Source: an uncultured Collinsella sp. (lineage in GTDB: Bacteria; Actinomycetota; Coriobacteriia; Coriobacteriales; Coriobacteriaceae). Taken from it: 39,254 nucleotides of DNA. Shown in pieces: positions 24,278 to 32,111 of this stretch. Numbering within the stretch: the first letter of the stretch is position 1; each line of letters begins with the position of its first letter. The notes beneath the pieces were generated by a model. That model ran no database searches and was not told the origin of the DNA. It saw only the letters and a program-made list of their open reading frames with translations. The stretch is taken from the NCBI GenBank assembly GCA_902492235.1, contig CABUKS010000024.1, positions 1 through 39,254 on the forward strand, given 5' to 3'. A program made the position numbers and the translations under genes.

Positions 24278-25042
24278 CTAGCAAATGACCTGCGTATGTT
24301 CCTCGATGGCGGCACGATCTTCGGCGGCGATGCCCGGCTCGCACACCACGGCGTCCAAATTGTCCAGACGACAGAAGGTGTAGAAGTCGCGCTTGCCGAT
24401 CTTGCTGGAGTCGGCGATCAGATAGCGCGAGTCGGCCTTGCTAAAGGCGAGCTGCTGAATACGACCCTCATCCATATTAGACGTAGACACGTCGCCATCC
24501 AGAATGCCGTTGGCGCCGATAAACGCCGCATCGATACCCAACGCACGCAGAGTATCCTCGGCCGTTGGCCCCACAAAAGCGGCGGTGCGGCGACGGTACA
24601 TACCGCCCACGAGGCACAGGTCGCAGTCTTCGCGCGCCTCGAGCAGGTTAAACACCGAAAGCGAATTGGTCACAATGCGCAGGCGAAACGCCGGCAGCAT
24701 CGAGGCCATCTGCTCCACCGTAGTGCCCGTGCCCAAAAAGATGGTCGAGCCTTCCTCGATAAGCTCCACAGCACGGCGCGCAATCTGCAGCTTTTCCTCG
24801 GCATGCTTGGTGCGCTTTTCGCTGTGCGAATACTCATGGCGCAGCATAGCGTGGGGACGGCCCTGTGCACTGCGGGCTCCGCCGTGCACGCGCTCGATCT
24901 CGCCTAGGCTCGCAAGCTCCTCAAGGTCGCGACGGATCGTCATGTCCGAGACACCCAGTGCATCCGAAATCTCCTTGACCGAGACCGTGCCCTGTTCCTC
25001 GAGCAGCTGCCGAACCTTATCCTGTCGCTCCGCTTTAATCAC
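24278..25042 (-). CDS. lacR: DeoR-family repressor, LacR-like
   Basis: About 254 aa from the GTG at 25042, which has CGAGGA 6 bases upstream; upstream GTG codons at 25069 and 25063 are alternatives. It has an N-terminal DeoR winged helix (V-S-V-K-E-I-S-D-A-L-G-V-S-D-M-T-I-R-R-D-L) and a C-terminal DeoR sensor domain of isomerase-like fold (G-T-G-T-T-V-E, V-T-N-S-L, F-I-G-A-N-G-I, D-S-S-K-I-G). Family members respond to phosphorylated sugars; LacR of lactic acid bacteria responds to tagatose-6-phosphate. It is divergent from galM. The shared AACAATAACGAACA near its start recurs before lacF and lacG-2, supporting a lac role. The symbol is tentative. Confidence 0.78.
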   Translation of the reverse strand: MIKAERQDKVRQLLEEQGTVSVKEISDALGVSDMTIRRDLEELASLGEIERVHGGARSAQGRPHAMLRHEYSHSEKRTKHAEEKLQIARRAVELIEEGSTIFLGTGTTVEQMASMLPAFRLRIVTNSLSVFNLLEAREDCDLCLVGGMYRRRTAAFVGPTAEDTLRALGIDAAFIGANGILDGDVSTSNMDEGRIQQLAFSKADSRYLIADSSKIGKRDFYTFCRLDNLDAVVCEPGIAAEDRAAIEEHTQVIC

Positions 25043-25077
25043 GATGAGTCCTCGCTGTTCCACGCTCACGTCAATTC

Positions 25078-25097
25078 AAACAATAACGAACAAATTG
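25078..25097. promoter_or_regulatory. Candidate LacR autoregulatory box
   Basis: AAACAATAACGAACAAATTG lies in the divergent deoR-galM spacer and resembles the boxes at 3330-3344 and 9632-9646. Confidence 0.4.
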
Positions 25098-25247
25098 TAT
25101 CAGACTCGCGCGCGTCAGAAATGAACGCCCGCACAGCTCCAATCATCACTTTTTTGAGAAAAATACCCCCTGCTTTAGTGGGGTGTAGTGATAATCTCGC
25201 CTGTTCGCGCTACAGTTTGTCGGAAATACCTCGATGTTAGGAACCAA

Positions 25248-26300
25248 ATGATCACTTCCGAGCTTTTCGGCACCGCGCCGTGCGGTACCCCCGTTCATCG
25301 TTACACCCTCAACGGGCCCGAGATCTGCGTTCGCATTATGGACTATGGCGCTATCGTGTTGGGCATCGACGTGCCCGACATTCCCGGCAACGTGCGCGAT
25401 GTGGTGCTGGGCTTCGATAAGCTCGAGGATTACTTTGACAACCCCGCCTGCTTTGGCGCGACCATCGGACCTGTGGCCAACCGCACTGCAGGTGCCACGA
25501 TCACCATCGCAGGCACGGACTGGCATATGCCGGCCAACGAAGGCGCCAACAACCTACACAGCGATCTTGAGCACGGCCTGCACAAGCGCGTGTGGGACGT
25601 TGAGCTCGACGAGGTCCACAACGCCGTGCGCATGACCACCTCGCTTGAGGATGGCGAGCTGGGCCTGCCCGGCAACCGCACCTTTACAGCCGTGTTTACC
25701 GTGACGCGCACCGGCGTCTTTCGTGTCGAGTATGGCTGCGAGAGCGACCGCGCCACCTACGTGTCCATGACCAACCACACGTACTTTAACCTTGCCGGCC
25801 ATAACGCCGGCATGGACTGCGAGCACTTCTTTGTTGCTAACGCTGCCCACTACCTGCCCATCAACGAGCAGAATATCCCCACCGGTGAAATCGCTCCGGT
25901 CGAGGGCACGCCGTTTGACTTCCGTGAGCTGCGCCCCGTCGCGCCCGGCATGGAAGCCGACGACCCGCAGATTAAGCAGGCCCGTGGCTACGACCACTGC
26001 CTGTGCATCGATGGCTATCAGTACGGCCGTAATCTGCGCCGCGCGATGCACGTCGAGGAGATGTGGACCGGTCGTGAGTTGGATTACTACACCACCGCCC
26101 CGGGCGTGCAGCTCTACACCGGCAACTGGCTGGGCGACGAGCACGCCAAGGACGATGCCAACTATGGCTGGGGCGCTGGCTTTGCCCTCGAGGCAGAGAT
26201 GTACCCCGACACACCGCACCAGCCGCTGTTCCCGCAGGGCATTGTGGGCCCGGGTCACCCCTACAGCAATGTGATCGAATACCACTTTATGAGGCACTAA
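25248..26300 (+). CDS. galM: Aldose 1-epimerase (galactose mutarotase)
   Basis: 350 aa from ATG 25248 (AGGAA upstream; the frame is open 20 codons further up without support). It interconverts alpha and beta anomers of galactose or glucose in the cytoplasm. Seen: substrate-binding N-R at 78-79 (G-P-V-A-N-R), the catalytic acid His177 in T-N-H-T-Y-F-N-L, and the catalytic base Glu315 in the F-A-L-E-A-E-M-Y-P-D block. Length is typical. It is divergent from the LacR-like repressor, so probably induced with the lac genes. Confidence 0.9.
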   Translation: MITSELFGTAPCGTPVHRYTLNGPEICVRIMDYGAIVLGIDVPDIPGNVRDVVLGFDKLEDYFDNPACFGATIGPVANRTAGATITIAGTDWHMPANEGANNLHSDLEHGLHKRVWDVELDEVHNAVRMTTSLEDGELGLPGNRTFTAVFTVTRTGVFRVEYGCESDRATYVSMTNHTYFNLAGHNAGMDCEHFFVANAAHYLPINEQNIPTGEIAPVEGTPFDFRELRPVAPGMEADDPQIKQARGYDHCLCIDGYQYGRNLRRAMHVEEMWTGRELDYYTTAPGVQLYTGNWLGDEHAKDDANYGWGAGFALEAEMYPDTPHQPLFPQGIVGPGHPYSNVIEYHFMRH

Positions 26301-26328
26301 GCCCACAACGCAACATATCGCACAGCAG

Positions 26329-26361
26329 CGCCCGCCGGCACCACTGCCGACGGGCGTTTTT
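26329..26361 (+). terminator. Intrinsic terminator of galM
   Basis: CGCCCG...CGGC and GCCG...CGGGCG arms surround ACCACT, followed by TTTTTCT. Confidence 0.85.
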
Positions 26362-26365
26362 CTAC

Positions 26366-26549
26366 CTAGTCATTGGGGACGTTCTTAAATGACTAGTCAT
26401 TGGGGACAGTCTTTAACGTTTGGCGAGAAGGACTGTCCCAATCTGCCGACACTTGGGGACGTTCCTAAAAGGCCGGCACATAAGGAACGTCCCCAAGTGC
26501 CAAGGGTGTCCCGTTTGACTAGTCATTTAAGAACGTCCCCAATGACTAG
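26366..26549. repeat. Composite GGGGAC repeat with 34-bp terminal inverted repeats
   Basis: The ends (26366-26399 and 26516-26549) are perfect 34-base inverted copies. Inside is a further 16-bp perfect stem (26450-26465 with 26484-26499) built on CACTTGGGGACGTTCC, and a second GGGGACAGTCTT motif. It has the build of a compound REP element or small MITE without coding capacity. Its right end overlaps the 3' end of the EIIB gene. Confidence 0.8.
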
Positions 26550-27017
26550 TTGGATGGGGTCGGGATTGGAGCTGGGGAGGTAACGGATTTCTAGCTCTAT
26601 GCCGAGTTCTTGTAGCTCTTTGAAGGCAGCGATGTCCGTATCGTCTACGGCGACTGCGGGCGTTATGGGGTGCTTGCCCTCCCCCGCCTGCATATGGCCA
26701 ATGCTGATCTTGGTGATCGGCACACCACCCTTAACCAGCGCGAGTGCATCCGTGGGCGACGCCACCATGATGAGAATCCTTTGGCGCGGCGTTGCGGTAT
26801 GAATGATGTCGACAGTCCTTTGCACCGAGAAAAACCGCGTCCAGACACCCTCGGGTGTCGCCACCCTCATAGGGGCCCACTTGCGCGAATCAGCCGCAAT
26901 CTCATCGTTGACGATTAAAACAAGGTTGGAACCCACGACTTCGTTCCACAGCTCAACGTCTTGCCCGTAAATAAACCGGTCATCGATGCGTGTGAGAAGA
27001 ATCTTGGGTTGAGCCAT
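26523..27017 (-). CDS. Mannose-family PTS EIIB lacking the phosphorylated histidine
   Basis: 164 aa from ATG 27017; the frame opens at GTG 27023. It is collinear with the functional EIIB at 36273-36755: M-A-Q-P-K-I-L-L-T-R-I-D-D-R against M-A-E-P-N-I-L-L-T-R-I-D-N-R. The active-site H-G-Q is Y-G-Q here (Tyr17), so phosphoryl transfer is not expected. The V-A-T-Q-W that follows is also lost. The last nine residues (Q-L-V-I-G-D-V-L-K) and the stop are encoded by the inverted repeat at 26516-26549. It stands alone with no EIIA, EIIC or EIID nearby. It may be a decaying copy or a regulatory binding protein; the rest of the domain is well preserved. Confidence 0.8.
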   Translation of the reverse strand: MAQPKILLTRIDDRFIYGQDVELWNEVVGSNLVLIVNDEIAADSRKWAPMRVATPEGVWTRFFSVQRTVDIIHTATPRQRILIMVASPTDALALVKGGVPITKISIGHMQAGEGKHPITPAVAVDDTDIAAFKELQELGIELEIRYLPSSNPDPIQLVIGDVLK

Positions 27018-27174
27018 CGCCACCCCATTCTGTTTGAGATCCGTAAGAGCAAGACATCACGTCTCCAATATTAGTGCATTTAAAGTGAGAAAAGCCGTCA
27101 GAACACTTGCGCGGATTTGCGATGTCCCGTATCATAGACAGCCGTTGACGCCTCAGTTGCGTCATCACATGGCC

Positions 27175-27250
27175 GCCAGCGTAGCTCAGTTGGTAGAGCA
27201 CCGCTCTCGTAAAGCGGGGGTCACCGGTTCGAGCCCGGTCGCTGGCTCCA
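27175..27250 (+). tRNA. tRNA-Thr (anticodon CGT)
   Basis: A complete cloverleaf: acceptor GCCAGCG/CGCTGGC, D-stem GCTC/GAGC, anticodon stem CCGCT/AGCGG with loop CTCGTAA (anticodon CGT), T-arm ACCGG-TTCGAGC-CCGGT, and an encoded CCA end (27248-27250). It reads ACG codons. Single gene with its own terminator. Confidence 0.95.
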
Positions 27251-27261
27251 TTGCACAAGAT

Positions 27262-27285
27262 AGCCGCCTTCGGGCGGCTTTTTTG
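27262..27285 (+). terminator. Intrinsic terminator of tRNA-Thr
   Basis: AGCCGCC-TTCG-GGCGGCT followed by TTTTTTG. Confidence 0.9.
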
Positions 27286-27352
27286 TTGCCGATTTCGAGC
27301 GCGCATCCGCCAATCCAAGCACAACGCCGTCGGCAACTCCCCTACTCAACAA

Positions 27353-27400
27353 CAAGCCCCGCCAACCGCAATCCCCAAGGGGACCGCGATCAGCGGGGCC
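27353..27400 (-). terminator. Hairpin region downstream of the YhcH-like gene
   Basis: GCCCCGC and GCGGGGC outer arms enclose CCGC...CCCC-AAGG-GGGG pairing. On the minus strand it is followed by TTGTTGTTG. Moderate candidate terminator. Confidence 0.5.
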
Positions 27401-27459
27401 TAAGTGCGCTCCCCCAAAGGATAACGCTCGCAACACGAACAGCTCAGCCGAGCAGCTCG

Positions 27460-27933
27460 TTACTCCTCCCAGTAAGCGTCTGCAAGCAGCTTAAAGCAGA
27501 TCTTCTTGACCGGCTGCGCGCCATCGCCCGGGAACTCGAGCGTGGGCATGTGAGGCTCGCCGGCAACGAACAGCGCGAACTTGTCGTCGGCAAGATCGCC
27601 GGCGATCGAAGCGTCGGAATCGACCAGATCGTAGTCGTCCTTCTCGTCAAACTCCTGGACCAGCGTCAGGCTGCCCGTGGCAACCTTAAAGGCCTCACGA
27701 CCCTCGACGTCAATCTGCAAGTCGTGATAGCGCTGATGCGTCTCGTAGTGGGCCTCGGCCTCGGGACGCGTCGTGGGAGCCATGACGTTCGCAAAGACCT
27801 TGTCGCCCAGAATCGGATGGCTGCCGACCTCGAGCTGCGCCGGGTCGTTCTCCTCGAGCCAGTCGATCAGCACGTCGAGGCCCTTGAGCATTCCGCGGTA
27901 CTCCTCGATATCGCCCAATGCACCGTAAATCAT
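27460..27933 (-). CDS. YhcH/YjgK/YiaL-family (NanQ-like) protein
   Basis: The 157-aa protein is of the cupin-like family that includes YhcH/NanQ (reported N-acetylneuraminate anomerase) and EbgC. Seen: the family pattern Y-E-T-H-Q-R-Y-H-D-L-Q-I, with the paired histidines as likely metal ligands, and the late K-K-I-C-F-K. AGAGGGG precedes the ATG. These proteins usually accompany sialic-acid or other sugar operons and probably speed anomer conversion. Here it sits with LacC, a LacX-like epimerase and amino-sugar genes. The precise substrate cannot be told from sequence. Confidence 0.82.
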   Translation of the reverse strand: MIYGALGDIEEYRGMLKGLDVLIDWLEENDPAQLEVGSHPILGDKVFANVMAPTTRPEAEAHYETHQRYHDLQIDVEGREAFKVATGSLTLVQEFDEKDDYDLVDSDASIAGDLADDKFALFVAGEPHMPTLEFPGDGAQPVKKICFKLLADAYWEE

Positions 27934-27965
27934 CTAAATCCCCTCTCGGATCGTTTCTTTGGCGG

Positions 27966-28096
27966 CTACTCGGCAAACGCATTACCAAAGCTGTTGCCAC
28001 CCACATGCGTCTCGACCAGGGTAAGGTCGGGATTGAACACGACAGTGTCGGCGTCGCGCCCCGGCATAATGCTACTGCACTTGTCGTCGACATGAG
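27966..28096 (-). pseudogene. C-terminal remnant of a nagA gene
   Basis: About 43 codons ending in TAG (27966-27968) translate to a clear copy of the end of the NagA protein encoded at 30824-31993: D-K-C-S-S-I-M-P-G-R-D-A-D, then L-T-L-V-E-T-H-V-G-G and F-G-N-A-F-A-E. No start codon or upstream domain remains. It lies between the yhcH-like gene and lacC, and shows that a second deacetylase gene, or a duplication of this segment, once existed here. Confidence 0.8.
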
Positions 28097-28130
28097 CTAG
28101 CAACCGATGCCGAGGCCGCGGCACAAGCTC

Positions 28131-29066
28131 CTACAGCTCGGTCACGACAACGCCGTTGTAGACCTCGTCCCAACGGTCCATGACCAGATGGCCGGTCATG
28201 GGATCCATGGCATTGAGCTTGCCGCAGGTGTTGGCGGTACGCAGCACCGTCTCGTCGTCGGCGCCGGCAGCAATCGCATGTGCGAAGCCGGCAATGGTCG
28301 AATCGCCAGAGCCCGTAGCGTTAACGGCGGGGATATCGGGGGTCTTGGCGCGGAACGCACGGCCATTGTGGAAGCCAACGGAGCCGGCAGCGCCCATGGA
28401 CACGACGACCCAGGGGATATCGGAGAAGCGGGCATCAGAGGCGAGCGCGGCGCGGAGCTCGTCCACATCGTCGGTGGTAAAGCTCGTACCCAAAAGGCCG
28501 TTGATCTCGGTCAGGTTAGGCTTGACCAGCTCGGGCTTAATTTCGGACTTAAGGGCGGCCTCGAGCGAAGCACCCGAGGTATCGAGCAGCACCTTGGCGC
28601 CGGCGTTCTCGGCAATGCCCGTGATCTTGGCATAGTAGTCTGCCTCGACACCGCGGGGCAACGAACCCGAGATGGTGACGACGTCGGCCTTGCTCGCAAG
28701 CTCGGTAAACTTGGCGGTAAAGGCATCGAGCTCCTCGGGGGCAATTGTCGGGCCGCTCTCGAGCAGCTCGGTCTGGTTGCCGGCGTGGAGGATGTTGAGG
28801 CAAATACGGGTCTCGCCCTTGATGGGCACAAAGTCGTTGTTAATACCGTTGGCGTCCATGAGCTCGGCCATGTAGGCGCCCATGTGGCCGCCGAGCAGAC
28901 CGGTTGCCACAACGTCGTCGCCCAGCTGACCCAGTACACGGGCCACGTTGAGGCCCTTGCCGCCGGCGGTCTTTTCGGGCGTCACACGGTTGACGTCGTC
29001 GATAATGAGCTCATCGAGCTGATAGCGCGTATCGACAGACGGGTTCATCGTAACGGTGAGGATCAT
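28131..29066 (-). CDS. lacC: Tagatose-6-phosphate kinase (PfkB family)
   Basis: The 311-aa PfkB-family sugar-phosphate kinase starts with the LacC/FruK-type M-I-L-T-V-T-M-N-P-S-V-D. It has the first PfkB signature G-G-K-G-L-N-V-A-R-V-L-G (35-46) and the second, N-A-T-G-S-G-D-S-T-I-A-G, with catalytic Asp255. Family role: ATP-dependent conversion of tagatose-6-phosphate to tagatose-1,6-bisphosphate. The presence of lacAB and agaS, whose products are tagatose-6-phosphate, favours this over 1-phosphofructokinase (FruK). AAGGAG precedes the ATG. It follows the LacX-like gene after 59 bases, probably co-transcribed. Confidence 0.83.
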   Translation of the reverse strand: MILTVTMNPSVDTRYQLDELIIDDVNRVTPEKTAGGKGLNVARVLGQLGDDVVATGLLGGHMGAYMAELMDANGINNDFVPIKGETRICLNILHAGNQTELLESGPTIAPEELDAFTAKFTELASKADVVTISGSLPRGVEADYYAKITGIAENAGAKVLLDTSGASLEAALKSEIKPELVKPNLTEINGLLGTSFTTDDVDELRAALASDARFSDIPWVVVSMGAAGSVGFHNGRAFRAKTPDIPAVNATGSGDSTIAGFAHAIAAGADDETVLRTANTCGKLNAMDPMTGHLVMDRWDEVYNGVVVTEL

Positions 29067-29125
29067 TTTTAGCTCCTTATCTCGCAGGCTCCTTATGCCT
29101 CGCGATACGAGTCGACAAAACGGAA

Positions 29126-30007
29126 TTACAGAATCTCAATCGTGAACGAGCGAACGACGGTCTCCTTGGGCTTGGCGACAAGGCAGCCGCGCTTATGCTC
29201 AAGCACGTCGTCCTCATCGGAGCAGGTCGAAAGGCCGCCCCAGGGCTCAACCGCCACAAAATCGCCCTCGGGCTTGCTCCACACAATGAGATATGGGAAG
29301 TCCTCAAAGCTCAGGCGGACGCCCTTGTCCTCGCCCTTTTTGGAAAGCGTGACCTGACGGCTCTCGAGCACGTCAAAGATGGTCTCCGCAAAATCGAAGA
29401 GCTCATGTGACAGAGGCAGCGTCTTTCCCACCATGGGGTTCTTGGAGCGATTGGTCACGTCAATCAAGCCAGTCGAGGGGACGGCGGTGCAGAGCTCCGC
29501 AGCCTCGTCCTTCTCAAAGCGCAACTCGTAGTCCGTATAGGCCTCGCCCTCATCGAGCGGACACCTAAAGCCGGGATGACCGCCAATAAAGAACGGCATG
29601 TCCTCGGTGCCCTCGTTGGTGACCTCATAGGCGACGCGCACGGCAGCGTCCTCGAGCGTATAGCGGGCGACAAGCTTAAACGGATACGGATAATCGCTCA
29701 GCAGCGCGGCGTTATCCTCCGAAGCCAGGCACATCGCCAGCTCGTTCTCGCTCTGGCTCAGCAGCTTCCACTCCTGTTTGCGCGCAAACCCATGGCGAGC
29801 GAGCTTTACATGATGCCCGGCAAACGTCATGGCGTTGTTATCGCGCAAGCCTCCGCAAATCGGGAAGCAAATCGGTGCCTGGCCGGACCACACGGCGGGA
29901 TCGCCCTGCCACAGATACTCGCGACCTCCGGCCTCGATCGAGGTAAACGAACCACCAGCCGTGGACACCTTAATAGAAATCGAATCGTTGGAGAGAGCGT
30001 ATTCCAT
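29126..30007 (-). CDS. lacX: LacX-like aldose epimerase family protein
   Basis: 293 aa from ATG 30007, with AAAGGATG upstream; the frame extends 45 codons further without support and would overlap the divergent flavodoxin gene. It has a galactose mutarotase-like beta-sandwich: C-F-P-I-C-G-G-L near 50, H-G-F-A (about 72-75), and G-G-H-P-G-F with the second histidine. It resembles LacX from lactose operons and other glucose-6-phosphate 1-epimerase-like proteins rather than GalM. Role is inferred: anomer conversion of a (phospho)sugar. It is upstream of lacC on the same strand. Confidence 0.78.
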   Translation of the reverse strand: MEYALSNDSISIKVSTAGGSFTSIEAGGREYLWQGDPAVWSGQAPICFPICGGLRDNNAMTFAGHHVKLARHGFARKQEWKLLSQSENELAMCLASEDNAALLSDYPYPFKLVARYTLEDAAVRVAYEVTNEGTEDMPFFIGGHPGFRCPLDEGEAYTDYELRFEKDEAAELCTAVPSTGLIDVTNRSKNPMVGKTLPLSHELFDFAETIFDVLESRQVTLSKKGEDKGVRLSFEDFPYLIVWSKPEGDFVAVEPWGGLSTCSDEDDVLEHKRGCLVAKPKETVVRSFTIEIL

Positions 30008-30163
30008 TGCCCATCCTTTCGAACAACTGCTTTTTGCTCGCAAGTACCCGTCTCGGCCCTGACCAAAGGACAAACCCGCACGTTCATCGATGCGTCCGGT
30101 ATCCCAGCCATGTAACGGGGTACCATACAGACATTGATGCAATTACAGCTGAAAGGCCTTCTT

Positions 30164-30748
30164 ATGCGAACCATCATCCTCTACGCCTCGCGCCATCACG
30201 GCAATACGAAAAAGCTCGTGGACGCCATCGTCGAGGCGCACCCCGAGATCGATACCCTCGACGTGAAGTCACTCGGCAAAAACGAGTACCCCAACCTGCA
30301 CGAATATCATCTAATCGGCGTCGCCACGGGCATCTATTACTCCGAGATCGACAAGGATATGGCACGTGTACTGACCAACGTGCTGCAGCCGCAGGACAAG
30401 GTGTTTGGCCTTATGACCTACGGTGGCAAAAACAAGTGGTACGGCAAGGATATCGATGGCATCTGCCGCATGAGGCAGGCCATCTTTATGGGTGTCTACG
30501 GCTGCCCCGGCTTTGATACGTGGGGGCCGTTCAAACTCGCCGGCGGTGTCCAAAAGGGACACCCGACCGCTGAGGAAATTAAGGGCGCCGTCGACTTCTT
30601 CGACAAGATCGAAGATGAGTACGGCGATATCATCGTCGAAGAGTACGCTAAACGTGAGAAGCGTCTAGCATACGAGAAGGAGCATCCTGCAGGAGGCCTG
30701 GTGGCCGGCGTTAAGCGCACGGCAAAGAAGATCGCTAACAAGCTGTAA
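30164..30748 (+). CDS. Flavodoxin-family protein
   Basis: 194 aa from ATG 30164 with AAAGG 9 bases upstream; the frame opens at 30134. The N-terminus I-I-L-Y-A-S-R-H-H-G-N-T-K-K-L is an FMN phosphate-binding loop, and I-G-V-A-T-G-I-Y-Y and L-M-T-Y-G-G fit the other flavin loops. The C-terminal 50 residues are charged and extend beyond a standard flavodoxin. It probably carries electrons or acts as a small FMN-dependent reductase; partner unknown. It stands alone, divergent from lacX. Confidence 0.8.
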   Translation: MRTIILYASRHHGNTKKLVDAIVEAHPEIDTLDVKSLGKNEYPNLHEYHLIGVATGIYYSEIDKDMARVLTNVLQPQDKVFGLMTYGGKNKWYGKDIDGICRMRQAIFMGVYGCPGFDTWGPFKLAGGVQKGHPTAEEIKGAVDFFDKIEDEYGDIIVEEYAKREKRLAYEKEHPAGGLVAGVKRTAKKIANKL

Positions 30749-30779
30749 CTGTGAAGGTGCTTTTGAGCGTTTAACCCAT

Positions 30780-30819
30780 ACGGCGGGTCCGAGCAGATTC
30801 GGGCCCGCCGTCTTTTTCT
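30780..30819 (+). terminator. Terminator between flavodoxin and nagA (convergent)
   Basis: ACGGCGGG...CCGA and TCGG...CCCGCCGT arms are followed by CTTTTTC. It lies between convergent genes; no T-run is seen for the nagA direction. Confidence 0.8.
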
Positions 30820-30823
30820 ATCG

Positions 30824-31993
30824 TTACTCGGTAAAGGCGTTGCCGACGCTCTGGCCGCCAACATACGTCTCGACGAGGGTAAGCTCATGGTCGAACACGA
30901 CAAAGTCGGCGTCGCGACCCGGCATGATGCTGCCGCACTTATCCTCGATGTGCGCGGAGCGTGCCGGCACCTCGGTTGCCATGCGAATGGCGATATCGGC
31001 GCTGGCGATGCCCCAGTCAACGATGTTCTTGACGCCCTGGGCAAGCGTGAGCACCGAGCCGGCAATGCTCTTGCCGTCGGCGAGCCAGCACAGGTTGTCC
31101 TTCATGATGACGTCCATGCCGCCGCTGGTGTAGCTGCCCTCGGGCATGCCGCCGCAGCCAAGGCAGTCGGTGATGAGCACCGTGTGCTGCCAGCCCTTTG
31201 CCTGCAGCAGCGCCTTGATGGCGGCAGGGTTCACGTGCTTGCCGTCACAGATGATCTCGGCATAGGTCTCGGGCGTGGACATGGCGGCACCCACGACACC
31301 GGGCTCACGGTGATGCAGCCCGCGCTGGCCGTTATAGGTATGCGTAAAGCAGCTGGCACCGGCGTTGATGGCGGCGATGCACTCATCGTAGGTGGCGTCG
31401 GAGTGACCGATGCTGGTCACCACACCCTTGGCGTTCAGAGCAGCCGCATAAGCAGCGGCACCGTCGCGCTCGGCCGCCATGGCGCTCTTAACGATGCGAC
31501 CGCCCGCAGCCTCCTGCCACTGATCGAAGACCTCCTCGGAGGGATCGATAAGATAAGCGGGGTTCTGCGCGCCCACGTGCTTCATGGTAAAGAAGGGGCC
31601 CTCCAGGTAGATGCCCTGAATGCGTGCACCGCAGAAGTCGGGGCCGCGACCCTCGTCCGCCTGAGCGATGGCGGCGCAGGCATCCTTGATCTGCTCGACG
31701 CCATCGGTGAACGTCGTGGGCAGCCAGCTGGTGGTACCGCGACGGGCGAGCTCGGTCGAGCTGATATCGATGCCCTCGGGATCGTTATCGGTAGTTGAGT
31801 GGTTGTAGAAGCCATGGATGTGAGTATCGACCATACCCGGTGCGATCCACGATCCCGTGTAGTCCTTAATCTCGCAAGAGGGCTCGTCGGCCTGCCAGGC
31901 GCCAAAAACGCCATCCTCGACCATAAGATAGCCGCCCAGTTGCGGGCCTGCCGGCAAGAAGAACTTGTCAGCCTTAATTGCGTACGTGCTCAT
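30824..31993 (-). CDS. nagA: N-acetylglucosamine-6-phosphate (or N-acetylgalactosamine-6-phosphate) deacetylase
   Basis: 389 aa from ATG 31993 (GAGGAG 5 bases upstream; an in-frame GTG lies two codons earlier). It is an amidohydrolase that removes acetate from a phosphorylated amino sugar. Seen: the metal-binding D-T-H-I-H-G (His58, His60), Y-L-E-G-P-F-F with Glu131, His197 in G-H-S-D-A-T, His218 in F-T-H-T-Y-N-G, and the catalytic Asp276 in I-T-D-C-L-G. The motif after His218 (Y-N-G-Q-R-G-L-H-H-R-E-P-G) differs from the usual F-N-A-M. Beside agaS and without nagB in the window, GalNAc-6-phosphate is a likely substrate. Confidence 0.87.
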   Translation of the reverse strand: MSTYAIKADKFFLPAGPQLGGYLMVEDGVFGAWQADEPSCEIKDYTGSWIAPGMVDTHIHGFYNHSTTDNDPEGIDISSTELARRGTTSWLPTTFTDGVEQIKDACAAIAQADEGRGPDFCGARIQGIYLEGPFFTMKHVGAQNPAYLIDPSEEVFDQWQEAAGGRIVKSAMAAERDGAAAYAAALNAKGVVTSIGHSDATYDECIAAINAGASCFTHTYNGQRGLHHREPGVVGAAMSTPETYAEIICDGKHVNPAAIKALLQAKGWQHTVLITDCLGCGGMPEGSYTSGGMDVIMKDNLCWLADGKSIAGSVLTLAQGVKNIVDWGIASADIAIRMATEVPARSAHIEDKCGSIMPGRDADFVVFDHELTLVETYVGGQSVGNAFTE

Positions 31994-32054
31994 ATGCACT
32001 CCTCGCTTCTAAAGCAGTTGACTGTGGTAATGCTTATACCCGGTCCATGTAAAA

Positions 32055-32095
32055 ACAAAAAGCGCCCGCCCGCCGTTATGAGCGGACGGGCGCCC
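32055..32095 (-). terminator. Intrinsic terminator of agaS
   Basis: GCGCCCGcCCGC (32062-32073) pairs with GCGGaCGGGCGC (32082-32093), followed on the minus strand by TTTTTGTTTTT. It separates agaS from nagA. Confidence 0.85.
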
Positions 32096-32111
32096 TTACA
32101 GGGGGACGCGA

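Noticed and set aside
25163..25190. Terminator-like CCCC...GGGG hairpin in the deoR-galM spacer
   Set aside because: It lies between divergent genes upstream of both starts, the stem is short, and no transcript needs to end there.
28107..29072. 321-aa open frame on the plus strand
   Set aside because: Antisense of lacC; composition of a shadow and no ribosome binding site.
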